Assembly: GCA_029259655.1 (NCBI GenBank)
Contig: JAJDET010000248.1
Location: 1-33,770 of the forward strand
Length of the DNA stretch: 33,770 bases
Direction of reading: 5' to 3'
From: Planctomycetota bacterium
GTDB lineage: Bacteria; Planctomycetota; UBA1135; GCA-002686595
Below are positions 1-7,519 of this stretch, one piece after another. Positions within the stretch are counted from its first letter, which is position 1; each line of letters starts with the position of its first letter. Below the pieces are notes generated by a model. It was not told where the DNA came from. It did no database searches and was given only the letters and a program-made list of their open reading frames with translations. The position numbers and the translations under genes are program-made.

Positions 1-1
1 C

Positions 2-448
2 CTCCGGGTCGACGAGGAGGAGCTCATGGAGCTCGTTCGTCCCTCGGGCACCTACCGCGCCAAGGCCACGGGGCTCCGCGCCGTGTCCGCGTGGTACCGG
101 GACGCGGGCGGACTCGCCGCGCTGTGCGAGCGCTCGCTCGAGCCCCTGCGCGACGAGCTCCTGGCGGTCCGGGGAATCGGCCAGGAGACCGCGGACGCCG
201 TCCTGTGCTTCGCGGCCGGGCGGCGGACGCCGGTCGTGGGGGCGTACGCGCGGCGCGTGCTCGCGAGGCACGGGTTGTTCCCGGCCGAGCGAACCTACGC
301 CGAGGCTCGGGCCTGGCTCCTCGAACGGCTCGTCCCGTCCCGGCTCGTCTTCGAGGAGTTCCACGCGCTCGTCGTGCGCGTCGGGTACGACAACTGCAAG
401 CCGCGACCCGACTGTGAGAGCTGCCCGGCGACGGCACCGCTCGGGTAG
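2..448 (+). CDS. HhH-GPD (endonuclease III-like) DNA glycosylase, 5' end outside window
   Basis: The reading frame is open from the window edge, so the first ATG (26) is probably internal and the N-terminus is missing. The residues before that ATG read as the usual helix preceding the 'RPSGTYRAKA' segment of this family. A helix-hairpin-helix (LLAVRGIGQETADAVL) and a C-terminal cysteine cluster (NCKPRPDCESC) place it in the endonuclease III / 3-methyladenine glycosylase (MagIII-like) superfamily of base-excision repair enzymes. Several things are odd. The position of the bifunctional catalytic Lys reads Glu (GQETA). The normally invariant Asp of the 'VDAY/VDTH' motif is Gly (VVGAY, codon 239-241). 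The fourth cluster Cys is absent. A monofunctional glycosylase normally keeps the Asp, so activity is doubtful. Family assignment is firm; function is not. Confidence 0.85.
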   Translation, partial: LRVDEEELMELVRPSGTYRAKATGLRAVSAWYRDAGGLAALCERSLEPLRDELLAVRGIGQETADAVLCFAAGRRTPVVGAYARRVLARHGLFPAERTYAEARAWLLERLVPSRLVFEEFHALVVRVGYDNCKPRPDCESCPATAPLG

Positions 449-460
449 ACTCCTCGCCCC

Positions 461-1186
461 ATGTTCCAGGGCCACCAGGTCGCCGTGATCATCCCGGCGT
501 ACAACGAGGAGGGGACGATCGCGGACGTCGTGAGCGACTTCCGCGCGATCGAGTGCGTGGACCGTGTGGTCGTGGTGGACAACAACTGCAAGGACGCGAC
601 GGCCGAGCGCGCGCGCGAGGCGGGTGCCGAGGTCGTCGAGGAGCTCTCCCCGGGTTACGGCTGCGCGCTCCGCGCCGGCATGAACCACGCGGTCTCGACG
701 GGTGCGGACGTGCTGATCCTGACCGAGGCCGACGGATCGTTCTGGGGCAAGGACCTGTGGAAGCTCGCCTACTACCTGCTCGACGCCGACATGGTGCTCG
801 GCACGCGGACGACGCGGCAGATGGTCCAGCAGGGCGCCAACATGGACAAGCTCCTGCGCTGGGGGAACGTCTCGATGGCGAAGATCCTCGAGCTCTTCTG
901 GTACCTCCCCCACGAGCCGCGCCTGACCGACGTGGGTTGCACCTACCGCGCGCTGTGGGCGCAGACCTGGAACACGATCGGCGCGGGGACGCGCGAGGCC
1001 GGCCCCTCGTTCTCGCCGGAGATGATCTGCGAGGCGTATCGGAAGGCGCTGCGCACGATCGAGGTCCCGGTCAACTACGGCGCGCGCAAGGGCGGCGAGT
1101 CGAAGCACTCGGCGAGCTTCATGAAGGTCGCCAAGACCGCTCTCGGCATGTTCAAGACGATCTGCCGCAAGCGGTTCCTGGGCTGA
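461..1186 (+). CDS. Family 2 glycosyltransferase (dolichyl/polyprenyl-phosphate sugar transferase-like)
   Basis: A 241-residue GT-A fold enzyme. The N-terminal strand and nucleotide-sugar loop read VAVIIPAYNEEGTIADVV, followed by VVVDNNCKDAT. An acidic metal-site equivalent follows at LTEADGSF, and the C-terminal basic motif KGGESKHS matches the 'R-x-G-x-SK' signature of DPM1/GtrB-type transferases. No membrane span is visible, so it should act at the cytoplasmic face, moving a sugar from a nucleotide donor to a lipid phosphate or similar acceptor. It starts 12 bases after the glycosylase stop with no clear Shine-Dalgarno. It ends 3 bases before the stop of the convergent EF-hand gene. Donor and acceptor cannot be read from sequence. 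Confidence 0.9.
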   Translation: MFQGHQVAVIIPAYNEEGTIADVVSDFRAIECVDRVVVVDNNCKDATAERAREAGAEVVEELSPGYGCALRAGMNHAVSTGADVLILTEADGSFWGKDLWKLAYYLLDADMVLGTRTTRQMVQQGANMDKLLRWGNVSMAKILELFWYLPHEPRLTDVGCTYRALWAQTWNTIGAGTREAGPSFSPEMICEAYRKALRTIEVPVNYGARKGGESKHSASFMKVAKTALGMFKTICRKRFLG

Positions 1187-1189
1187 CGG

Positions 1190-3970
1190 CTAGCCGCCCA
1201 TCTTCACGCCGTGGCCGTCGAGCACCTCGCGTAGCGAGGACGCCTCGGCGGCGCGACCGCTGCGCAGGAGCGCGCGGTGCACTCGGCCCGCGATCGCGGC
1301 GGGCGTGTTGCCCAGGCCGTCCGTGAAGGTCGCGCTCCTCGGGTTCTCGGTGATACCCGTGCGGATCGCATCCAGCGCAGCGTCCCAGCGCTCGCGCTCG
1401 AGGTGCAGGTTCGCGGTCCCGGCCAGCGCCAGCGAGATGTAGTGCGACGCCGAGCCCTCGAACTCCGGCTCCTCGGCGATCGAGGCCCGGAACCGGTCGA
1501 CGGAGAGCCCGTAGGCGCCCAGTGCGGCCTCCGTCTCCTTGTTCTGCACGTGACGCTCGGCCGCGACCAAGGTTGCGAGTCCGGCGTACCAGGCGAAGCT
1601 CGCGGACTCCTCGGGAGGCGTCTCGAGCGTCTCGTAGGCCTCCTCCAGGAAGCCGGCGCCGTGATCGCGCAGCATCTGGTTGCGGAACGAACGGTGCACC
1701 TCGGTCGACGCGGGGAACAGCGCTATGGCGCGCCGCACGACGTCCTCCTGCAGCCTGTGAGCCTCGACGACGTCGAGGAACTTCAGGTAGTCGATGACCT
1801 GCTTCTCGCTCACCGAGGGGTGGACCAGCAAGGCTTCGTAGGTGTCGCGGATATCGGCGATCCAGGAGTCCGGCCACTCGCCTCCGGCCATGCCGTCGTA
1901 GAGCCCGCGGATCCTGCCCTGTGCGAAGACCTGGAGGACCTGCGCCGCCAGCGGCGATCCGGCCTGCCCGCGCAGGTGCGGGAGCGCGCGCGAGGCGTAG
2001 TCCACTGCGCTCTCCGAGTCCGACAGCATGTAGCTCGACCAGGCGAGGTATCCGAGAGCGCGTCCGTCCGGCAGATCGTCGGACGTCGCGAGCGCAGCCG
2101 CCGCGCGCACGTCCTCGAACAGGTACGTGGGGTTCTGTCCCTCGAGCATCTGGATCCGGGCCAGACGCATCAACGTGTCCGCGAAGAGCAGGTTGAGCTC
2201 GCGGTCGTCCGACGCGCCCTCGAGGCGTGCCTCGAGGTCGGCAATGCGGGCGACGACCGCCTCCTTCTGGTCCGCCGTCGGCGGAAGCTCCTCCGTCCTG
2301 GGAGCGAAAGTGAGCGCGAGGCGCCAGCGGTCGACGTCCAGCGCGGTAGAGCGCTCCTGAAGTCCGGTGAACACCCGCTCGAGCCGTTCGGCCCGGCCCT
2401 TGCGCGCGTCGTCGCCCGACGAGTAGGCGACACGTCGTACGGCGGAGACCAGCGCGGCCAGCTGCGAGGCGTCCTCGCCCGCGGCACGGAATGCCGGCAG
2501 AAGGAGATCGGTCTCGACTCGCTCGGCGTGCTGGACCACCGCCCACACGGCCTGGCGGCGCACGCGGTCGGAACGATCGAGGAGCGCCATCCGCAAGACC
2601 TCGGGGTGTTGCGTCGGCCGCGCCGATGAGAGGCACAGGCTCGCCAGGCGGACGCGAGTCCGCTCGTCTCCGCGGAGGAAGAGGTCCTCGAGCCTATCGC
2701 GGCAAGCCGCGTCCGGGCTGGCGAGGAGCTGTTGCTCGTCGAGCCGGTCCGGATCGGGGAGCTCGGCACCGAACACGCCGTGCTCGGCGAGCGCGCGGTC
2801 GATGACCGACAGGTCGTTGACCAGGTAGATGTCGAAGAGCGTGTTCCCGTCAGCGTCCAGCGCCTTGTGGCGCGTCGCGACTCGCTGTCCGTCGAAGTAG
2901 CGCTCGGTGATGGCGTCGTCGTGCTCGATGTGCTCGGACTGGACGACGCGCCCGAACTTCGGATCGGGGATGCGGCGACCGCGATCGTCGTACTCCCGAG
3001 GCGAGTGCACGTTCGGAGAGAGGAGCAGCGGGATGAAACCGCGCGTCAGTTCCGCGAAGGCGGGGTCGCGGTAGCGGCCGCGCGCCATGACCTCGCTCGC
3101 GGATTCGCCGTCCACGTTGACGCACAGGAGCAGGGGCTTCTTGGTGAGCTCCACGAGCGCCAGAGCGTCCTCGAGGCTGCGCTGCCAGGGGATGACCGGC
3201 GCGGGGAGCCCGACCTCGTCCTCCTCCACCACTTCGTCGAGAGAGCTTGCGGAGGGAGGCGCAGGAGGAGCGGTCGAGTCCGTGTCCCGGCGCCTCCGGG
3301 GCCTGAGCTCGGAGGCGTCGAGGTTCCCGTCGCCGTCGAGGTCGAGGTCGGCGTGGATCTGCCGGAGATCGTCGAGGGTCACCGAGCCGTCGAAGTCGTT
3401 GTCGAGAAGACTCGTGATCGTGAGGAGATAGATCCCGGGCGTGATCGCGTTCGGATCCTCCGGGGGCGGTTCGGCTTCGACCTGGTCCATCCAGCGGCGG
3501 ACGGATGCGAGCGCGATCCGTCCCTCCTCGCCGCCGGCCGCCTCGAGCACGCTCCACTCCCCTGTCTCGACTTGCCAGTCGTCGCCGGAGTCGGCGGCGT
3601 GGAAGAGAACCGTCAGGGCCATGAACTGCGAGAACCCGCCGGGCACCGCGCCGATCTCGGGTGCGACGAGCACGCCGTTCCGGTCGCCGTCCAGATCCTC
3701 GAACGCGCGGCGCAGGTCGGACGACGTCAGCGTGCCGTCCCGGTCCCAGTCCCAGTCGTACACGAGGAGTCCGGCCTTGACGCGATCGCTGTCGAGCCGT
3801 CCGTCGGCGTCGGCTTCGAGCGAGACGCAGTAAGCCTGCCACTCGGCGGCTTCCACACTACCGCTGCGGTCGTGGTCGGCGGCCTGGACGAGGACCGAGC
3901 GCATGTCGAAACCGGCGCTCTGGACCGTGACGGCGGGGGCGAAGGCTAGGGAGAGGGCGCACGCGATCAT
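1190..3970 (-). CDS. Exported multi-EF-hand protein with thioredoxin-like and helical-repeat domains
   Basis: About 926 residues. The start at 3970 is chosen because it begins directly with a signal peptide (MIACALSLAFAPAVTVQSA). An upstream TTG in frame at 4051 would only add a low-complexity leader. At least five good EF-hand loops are visible: residues 32-43 (DHDRSGSVEAAE), 74-85, 94-105, 190-201 and 210-221, plus degenerate ones near 52-63 and 127-138. Residues about 250-390 resemble a thioredoxin-like (DUF255/thioredoxin_7-type) domain, 'KKPLLLCVNVDGESASEVM', without a CxxC pair. HEAT-like residues follow near 450 (RSDRVRRQAVWAV), then a long TPR-like helical region to the end. It is probably a periplasmic or surface Ca2+-binding protein. 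The combination suggests a scaffold rather than a redox enzyme; the function is not known. Confidence 0.85.
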   Translation of the reverse strand: MIACALSLAFAPAVTVQSAGFDMRSVLVQAADHDRSGSVEAAEWQAYCVSLEADADGRLDSDRVKAGLLVYDWDWDRDGTLTSSDLRRAFEDLDGDRNGVLVAPEIGAVPGGFSQFMALTVLFHAADSGDDWQVETGEWSVLEAAGGEEGRIALASVRRWMDQVEAEPPPEDPNAITPGIYLLTITSLLDNDFDGSVTLDDLRQIHADLDLDGDGNLDASELRPRRRRDTDSTAPPAPPSASSLDEVVEEDEVGLPAPVIPWQRSLEDALALVELTKKPLLLCVNVDGESASEVMARGRYRDPAFAELTRGFIPLLLSPNVHSPREYDDRGRRIPDPKFGRVVQSEHIEHDDAITERYFDGQRVATRHKALDADGNTLFDIYLVNDLSVIDRALAEHGVFGAELPDPDRLDEQQLLASPDAACRDRLEDLFLRGDERTRVRLASLCLSSARPTQHPEVLRMALLDRSDRVRRQAVWAVVQHAERVETDLLLPAFRAAGEDASQLAALVSAVRRVAYSSGDDARKGRAERLERVFTGLQERSTALDVDRWRLALTFAPRTEELPPTADQKEAVVARIADLEARLEGASDDRELNLLFADTLMRLARIQMLEGQNPTYLFEDVRAAAALATSDDLPDGRALGYLAWSSYMLSDSESAVDYASRALPHLRGQAGSPLAAQVLQVFAQGRIRGLYDGMAGGEWPDSWIADIRDTYEALLVHPSVSEKQVIDYLKFLDVVEAHRLQEDVVRRAIALFPASTEVHRSFRNQMLRDHGAGFLEEAYETLETPPEESASFAWYAGLATLVAAERHVQNKETEAALGAYGLSVDRFRASIAEEPEFEGSASHYISLALAGTANLHLERERWDAALDAIRTGITENPRSATFTDGLGNTPAAIAGRVHRALLRSGRAAEASSLREVLDGHGVKMGG

Positions 3971-4098
3971 GATCAGACGTCGTCGCGGAAACTCGCGAGA
4001 CTCGGGGAGGAGGGAGGGGGGGAGGTGAGGGGCGAGCGGTTCCCCGGGCAATTCGCGTTCCAGGATAAACGGTTCCGTGGCCCGTCCACAGGGTCATC

Positions 4099-4179
4099 GA
4101 CCCCGGTTTGGGGTCCGGATCCCGTCCAGGGCTGCTACGGGGGGGTAACGCCGTGGGGACGAGCCCGGTACCGGGCTCG
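4099..4179. other. Hairpin-rich gap with a 20-base perfect palindrome
   Basis: The gap between the methyltransferase stop (4215) and the EF-hand gene start (3970) holds two inverted repeats. One is GACCCC-GGTTT-GGGGTC at 4099-4115; the other is a perfect palindrome CGAGCCCGGTACCGGGCTCG at 4160-4179. Neither is followed by a T-tract on either strand, so a classic intrinsic terminator is not supported. They may end or stabilise the methyltransferase transcript, or be an operator. There is no other gene in this stretch. Confidence 0.5.
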
Positions 4180-4214
4180 CTCGCGCCCCGTGCCCGAGAA
4201 GAGACGGACGACGG

Positions 4215-4898
4215 CTACGACCCGGTACCGGCTGTGCCCGTCACGATCCCCCACATCCAGCTCCGCCACACGACGTCCAGATCCTCGAACCCCGCTGCGG
4301 CCAGGAGCGCCACGTGCTCCCCGATCGAGACGTAGTGATCGTGCTCCGCCGCGTGCTGCGCGAGGCTCGCCTGCTCCGCCGGCGAGAGGTGGCCGGCACG
4401 CCTCCAGAACTCGACCATGGTGTTCCAGTTGAGCGCGTGATGCCGATCCGCCTGACCGCGCATCTGGTCCGCGAGCAGAAAGGTTCCATCGGGGACCAAG
4501 GTCGCCCGGATGCTGCGAAAGAGCGCGGCCTTGTCCACGACGTGGTGCACGCTCAGACAGGACGTGACGAGGTCGAACGACTCCGGCACGAGCTCGAGCT
4601 CCTCGAAGCTCTTGCAGATCGTGTGCACGCCGTCGGGGTCGGCGACGCGCAGGGCACTGAACGCGAGCATTTCCTCGGAAGCGTCGACCAGCGTGAGCCG
4701 GCTCTCGGGGTACCGCCGCGCGAGCGCGACCGACAGGTTGCCCGTGCCTGCACCGAGCTCGAGGATCCGATCGGCGCGCTCGGGGAGGTACGCGATCATC
4801 CGGTCGATCATCGCGTCGTAGTCGGGTACCGCCCGCCGCACGAGCGAGTCGTACTCCGCGAGCCTGGCCGAGAAGTAGTCCGGTGCGGTGGCTTCCAT
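4215..4898 (-). CDS. Class I SAM-dependent methyltransferase
   Basis: A soluble 227-residue enzyme. Motif I is ILELGAGTGNLSVAL (residues 45-59), motif II is LTLVDASEEML, and the post-motif segment SFDLVTSCLSVHHV is typical of Methyltransf_25/12 proteins with small-molecule or lipid substrates. The ATG at 4898 is preceded by a good Shine-Dalgarno (GGGAGG, 4905-4910), which fixes the start against longer in-frame extensions. It stands alone between the transglutaminase-like gene (109 bases upstream) and the EF-hand gene. The substrate cannot be predicted. Confidence 0.9.
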   Translation of the reverse strand: MEATAPDYFSARLAEYDSLVRRAVPDYDAMIDRMIAYLPERADRILELGAGTGNLSVALARRYPESRLTLVDASEEMLAFSALRVADPDGVHTICKSFEELELVPESFDLVTSCLSVHHVVDKAALFRSIRATLVPDGTFLLADQMRGQADRHHALNWNTMVEFWRRAGHLSPAEQASLAQHAAEHDHYVSIGEHVALLAAAGFEDLDVVWRSWMWGIVTGTAGTGS

Positions 4899-4904
4899 GG
4901 CGAT

Positions 4905-4910
4905 CCTCCC
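4905..4910 (-). promoter_or_regulatory. Ribosome-binding site deciding the methyltransferase start
   Basis: GGGAGG on the minus strand lies 6 bases before the ATG at 4898, supporting the short N-terminus (MEATAPDYF) over the longer open frame. Confidence 0.7.
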
Positions 4911-5007
4911 GAGGGTGACCACGAAACTACGCGCCCCCATCACTCCCTCGTGCGCAAACCCTCGGGCTCTCGTCGCGCGGGGTACGCGCCGTATGCGGAC
5001 ATTCGCC

Positions 5008-6606
5008 TCAGTCGTGCTCGAGGGCGTCCAGGAGCGCCTCGGTGACCTCGTCGGCGGCGAGCGCCGACTCGATCGCGGCGAGTGCGTCGCGATCGACGGT
5101 GCCCGCCAGGCACTGCTCCGCCAGGCGAGCCCAGTGATCGCGGGCGCGCTCGAAGAGCTCGCCCTGCCGGGAGAGAGAGCCGTCGAGCGGAGCCTCGGCA
5201 CGAGCCTCGTTCAGGCGTGGAGCGATGTCGTCGGGCAGCGGCCACGGGCGCGCCAGCCCCTCGCCCAGCTCGTGCACCGAATAGCGGGGAACTCCCAGCA
5301 TCACGCCGGAGTGCGCGATGACCGGGTGGAAGCCCTGCTCTTCATCTTCGGGGTTCGCGATGTTGAGGACCACGAACGTGAACGGCGCGGGGCGCATCTT
5401 CCCGAGCGTCGGCTCGACCCACGTCCAGCCCGCACCCGGATGCCAGTACTCGACGTGCCAGTGCTCGTAGAGCGGCCCCGACCAGGTCGGCAGGTGGGCC
5501 GACGTCCGCGCGGGAACCCCGCCGGCGCGCAGGAGTGCGGCCGCCAGGTTCGCGCGGCTCGTGCAGGAACCGCCGCAGTGGATCGCGGAAGCGGCGTCGA
5601 GCGTACGGAACTCTGCTCCGTCGCCCTGGTTCGTCGAGGTGAAGGCGATGACCCCCGCGACGAAGTCGCCGACGTCCCCGCCCGCATCGATCAGCTCGTG
5701 GGCCTTGGCCACGACGTCGGGGTCCTCGCTCTGAATGCAGGCCGTGGACTCGAGCCAGGGTGCGGCCTCGTCGGGGACCTCCGGGCGCGGGGCCTCGGGC
5801 AGCGGCGCGTCGCGGCGCTCGCCCACGAGGACCAGGCTCTCCCAGGCCACCTCGACCGGAAGCGTCGGTGCGACCTCGATCTCGGCGAGCCAGTTCATTC
5901 CGTCCTCGCGCGGGACCCACCGGAAGCTCGTGAGCGCTCCTGCCGGTGTGGTGACGACGTCGAACGTGAGCGGCACCTGGTGTTCGGTGAGGAGCGGGAT
6001 GGGAAAGAGCACGCGGCCGGCCGAGCCGTCCTCCGCCGGACCGACCACGACGTTCGCCGAGGCGCGGATCACGCCGGCTCCGGTGAGGTTCTTCGGCCGA
6101 CTGCGCTGCGGGTCCCCCGCTTGCAGGCTCGCGTCGGCGACGCGCAGCTCGCCCGAAGCGGCGTGGATCACCCACAGGGTGAAGGTCTCCGTCCCCGCGG
6201 GCAGGACGTACTCGGAGCGCACTTCCGTCCAGCCCTCTCCGAGCGGGCGGGTCTCCGTCCAGCTCTCGAGGAGCTCGCTCCGGCCCCGATAGGCGAACGC
6301 GTTGACGTCCACCTCCCCGGTCGCCTCCGAGATCACCTGCGCCGAGAAGGAGAGGCGCCGCTCGGTCGGCGGTTCGACCAGTCGGATCCCGACGTGCGTC
6401 CAGCTCTCGCCGGTCGCCGCCGTGCCCAGGAGGGCGACGCAGGGTCCGCCGTCGGGCCCGCCCGCCGCCCGGGCCTCGGCACCGCGCAGTGACCAGCCGC
6501 CGGCTCCGTCCTCGAAGGTCGGGTTGCCGAGGAGCTCGTCGCCCGCTCCGAGCGCGAGCGCGAGAAACGCAGGTGCGAAACCGAACGCTCTGTTTGCCGG
6601 GGACAT
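5008..6606 (-). CDS. Exported transglutaminase-like (papain-fold) protein
   Basis: 532 residues, starting at an ATG with a perfect AGGAGG. The N-terminus (SPANRAFGFAPAFLALALGAG) is a signal-peptide-like segment. The next part (LLGNPTFEDGAGGW, residues about 25-170) looks like a carbohydrate-binding-type jelly roll, and a beta-rich middle follows. The transglutaminase core is near residues 310-400: Cys348 in CGGSCTSRANL, His382 in EHWHVEYW, and WTWVEPT where the usual third catalytic Asp is Glu398. Such proteins act as peptidases or crosslinkers outside the cytoplasm. It faces the two-component genes divergently across about 220 bases and could share control with them (inference). The substrate is unknown. 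Confidence 0.85.
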   Translation of the reverse strand: MSPANRAFGFAPAFLALALGAGDELLGNPTFEDGAGGWSLRGAEARAAGGPDGGPCVALLGTAATGESWTHVGIRLVEPPTERRLSFSAQVISEATGEVDVNAFAYRGRSELLESWTETRPLGEGWTEVRSEYVLPAGTETFTLWVIHAASGELRVADASLQAGDPQRSRPKNLTGAGVIRASANVVVGPAEDGSAGRVLFPIPLLTEHQVPLTFDVVTTPAGALTSFRWVPREDGMNWLAEIEVAPTLPVEVAWESLVLVGERRDAPLPEAPRPEVPDEAAPWLESTACIQSEDPDVVAKAHELIDAGGDVGDFVAGVIAFTSTNQGDGAEFRTLDAASAIHCGGSCTSRANLAAALLRAGGVPARTSAHLPTWSGPLYEHWHVEYWHPGAGWTWVEPTLGKMRPAPFTFVVLNIANPEDEEQGFHPVIAHSGVMLGVPRYSVHELGEGLARPWPLPDDIAPRLNEARAEAPLDGSLSRQGELFERARDHWARLAEQCLAGTVDRDALAAIESALAADEVTEALLDALEHD

Positions 6607-6829
6607 GGGTCCACCTCCTGAGGCATGGAGCCTATTCGAGAGCGTGTCGGAGGTCCGTGGAAGGCGAGACGCACCCGGTTCGAAAAGAGTAATAGGTCGA
6701 GACCGCGGGCGCTTCGGACGCATCTCCGCAACTCAGTCGTTGCCACGAGCTTACCTTTCCCACCGGAGCTACACTTTCATGCTCAGCGAAGCCGATCCCA
6801 GGACGTCCGTCCGTTCAGAGACCTCGCCG
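6607..6829. promoter_or_regulatory. Divergent promoter region of the transglutaminase-like and response regulator genes
   Basis: Two genes start outward from this gap, so it must hold promoters for both. It is locally richer in A/T (for example AAAAGAGTAATAGG near 6683) than the surrounding coding DNA. No convincing -35/-10 pair or OmpR-type direct repeat could be fixed by eye. Confidence 0.4.
6614..6619 (-). promoter_or_regulatory. Strong ribosome-binding site of the transglutaminase-like gene
   Basis: AGGAGG on the minus strand, 7 bases before the ATG at 6606. It rules out the longer in-frame start near 6723. Confidence 0.8.
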
Positions 6830-7519
6830 ATGACCCAGAAGATCCTCGTGGTGGAAGACGAGCAAGCGCTCGCCTTCGGCGTCCGAGACGCGCTCCAGCA
6901 CGCCTCGTACGAGGTCGAGGTCGTCCACGACGGCGACGACGCGCTGAACCTCCTGCGCCGGACCGAGTTCGACCTGGTCGTGCTCGACCTGATGCTGCCC
7001 GGGAAGAACGGGCTCGACGTCCTGCGAACGCTGCGCGACGAACGGCGCGACTCGCGCGTGATCATCCTCTCGGCCCTCGCGGACGAGAAGGACGTGCTCA
7101 AGGGATTCGAGCTCGGTGCGGACGACTACGTCCCCAAGCCCTTCTCGCCGCGTGAGCTCGTTGCGCGCGTCGAGGCACAGTTCCGGCGCCACGCAATGGA
7201 CACGTCGCCGCCCGCGCGGCTCGACCTCCCCGGCGGGATCCAGGTGGACCTCGCCCGGTTGGAGGTGCACCGCGACGGCGAGGTCGTCCCCCTCACCCCG
7301 CGCGAGGGCGACATCCTCGACTACCTGGTGCGCAACCGCCAGCGGGTCGTCACGCGCGAAGATCTGCTGCTCGACGTGTGGCACTACCGGAGCGCCAACG
7401 TCGAGACTCGAACTGTCGACATCCACATTGTCGGACTGCGCCGCAAGATCGAGCCTGACCCGTCGAAGCCCCAGCTGGTCCAGACGGTGCGCGGCAAGGG
7501 CTATCGTTGGTACGCCTGA
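6830..7519 (+). CDS. OmpR/PhoB-family response regulator
   Basis: 229 residues from the ATG at 6830, the usual family length. An in-frame ATG at 6779 would add 17 residues of no family similarity. Receiver domain: acidic pocket E9/D10, phospho-acceptor D53 in LVVLDLMLPGKNG, S81 in the switch position and K103 in DDYVPKPF. The C-terminal winged helix reads LTPREGDILDYLVRN and ends in the characteristic VDIHIVGLRRKIE ... VRGKGYRW. It should bind DNA once phosphorylated by the kinase encoded next, whose start overlaps its end by 13 bases. Target genes are unknown; the divergent exported transglutaminase-like gene is a natural candidate. Confidence 0.95.
   Translation: MTQKILVVEDEQALAFGVRDALQHASYEVEVVHDGDDALNLLRRTEFDLVVLDLMLPGKNGLDVLRTLRDERRDSRVIILSALADEKDVLKGFELGADDYVPKPFSPRELVARVEAQFRRHAMDTSPPARLDLPGGIQVDLARLEVHRDGEVVPLTPREGDILDYLVRNRQRVVTREDLLLDVWHYRSANVETRTVDIHIVGLRRKIEPDPSKPQLVQTVRGKGYRWYA

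Noticed and set aside
3971..4051. Longer N-terminus of the EF-hand protein from TTG 4051
   Set aside because: The added residues are Pro-rich low complexity in front of a clear signal peptide, with no ribosome site at the TTG.
4160..4179. Intrinsic terminator of the methyltransferase gene
   Set aside because: The stem is perfect but no T-run follows on either strand.
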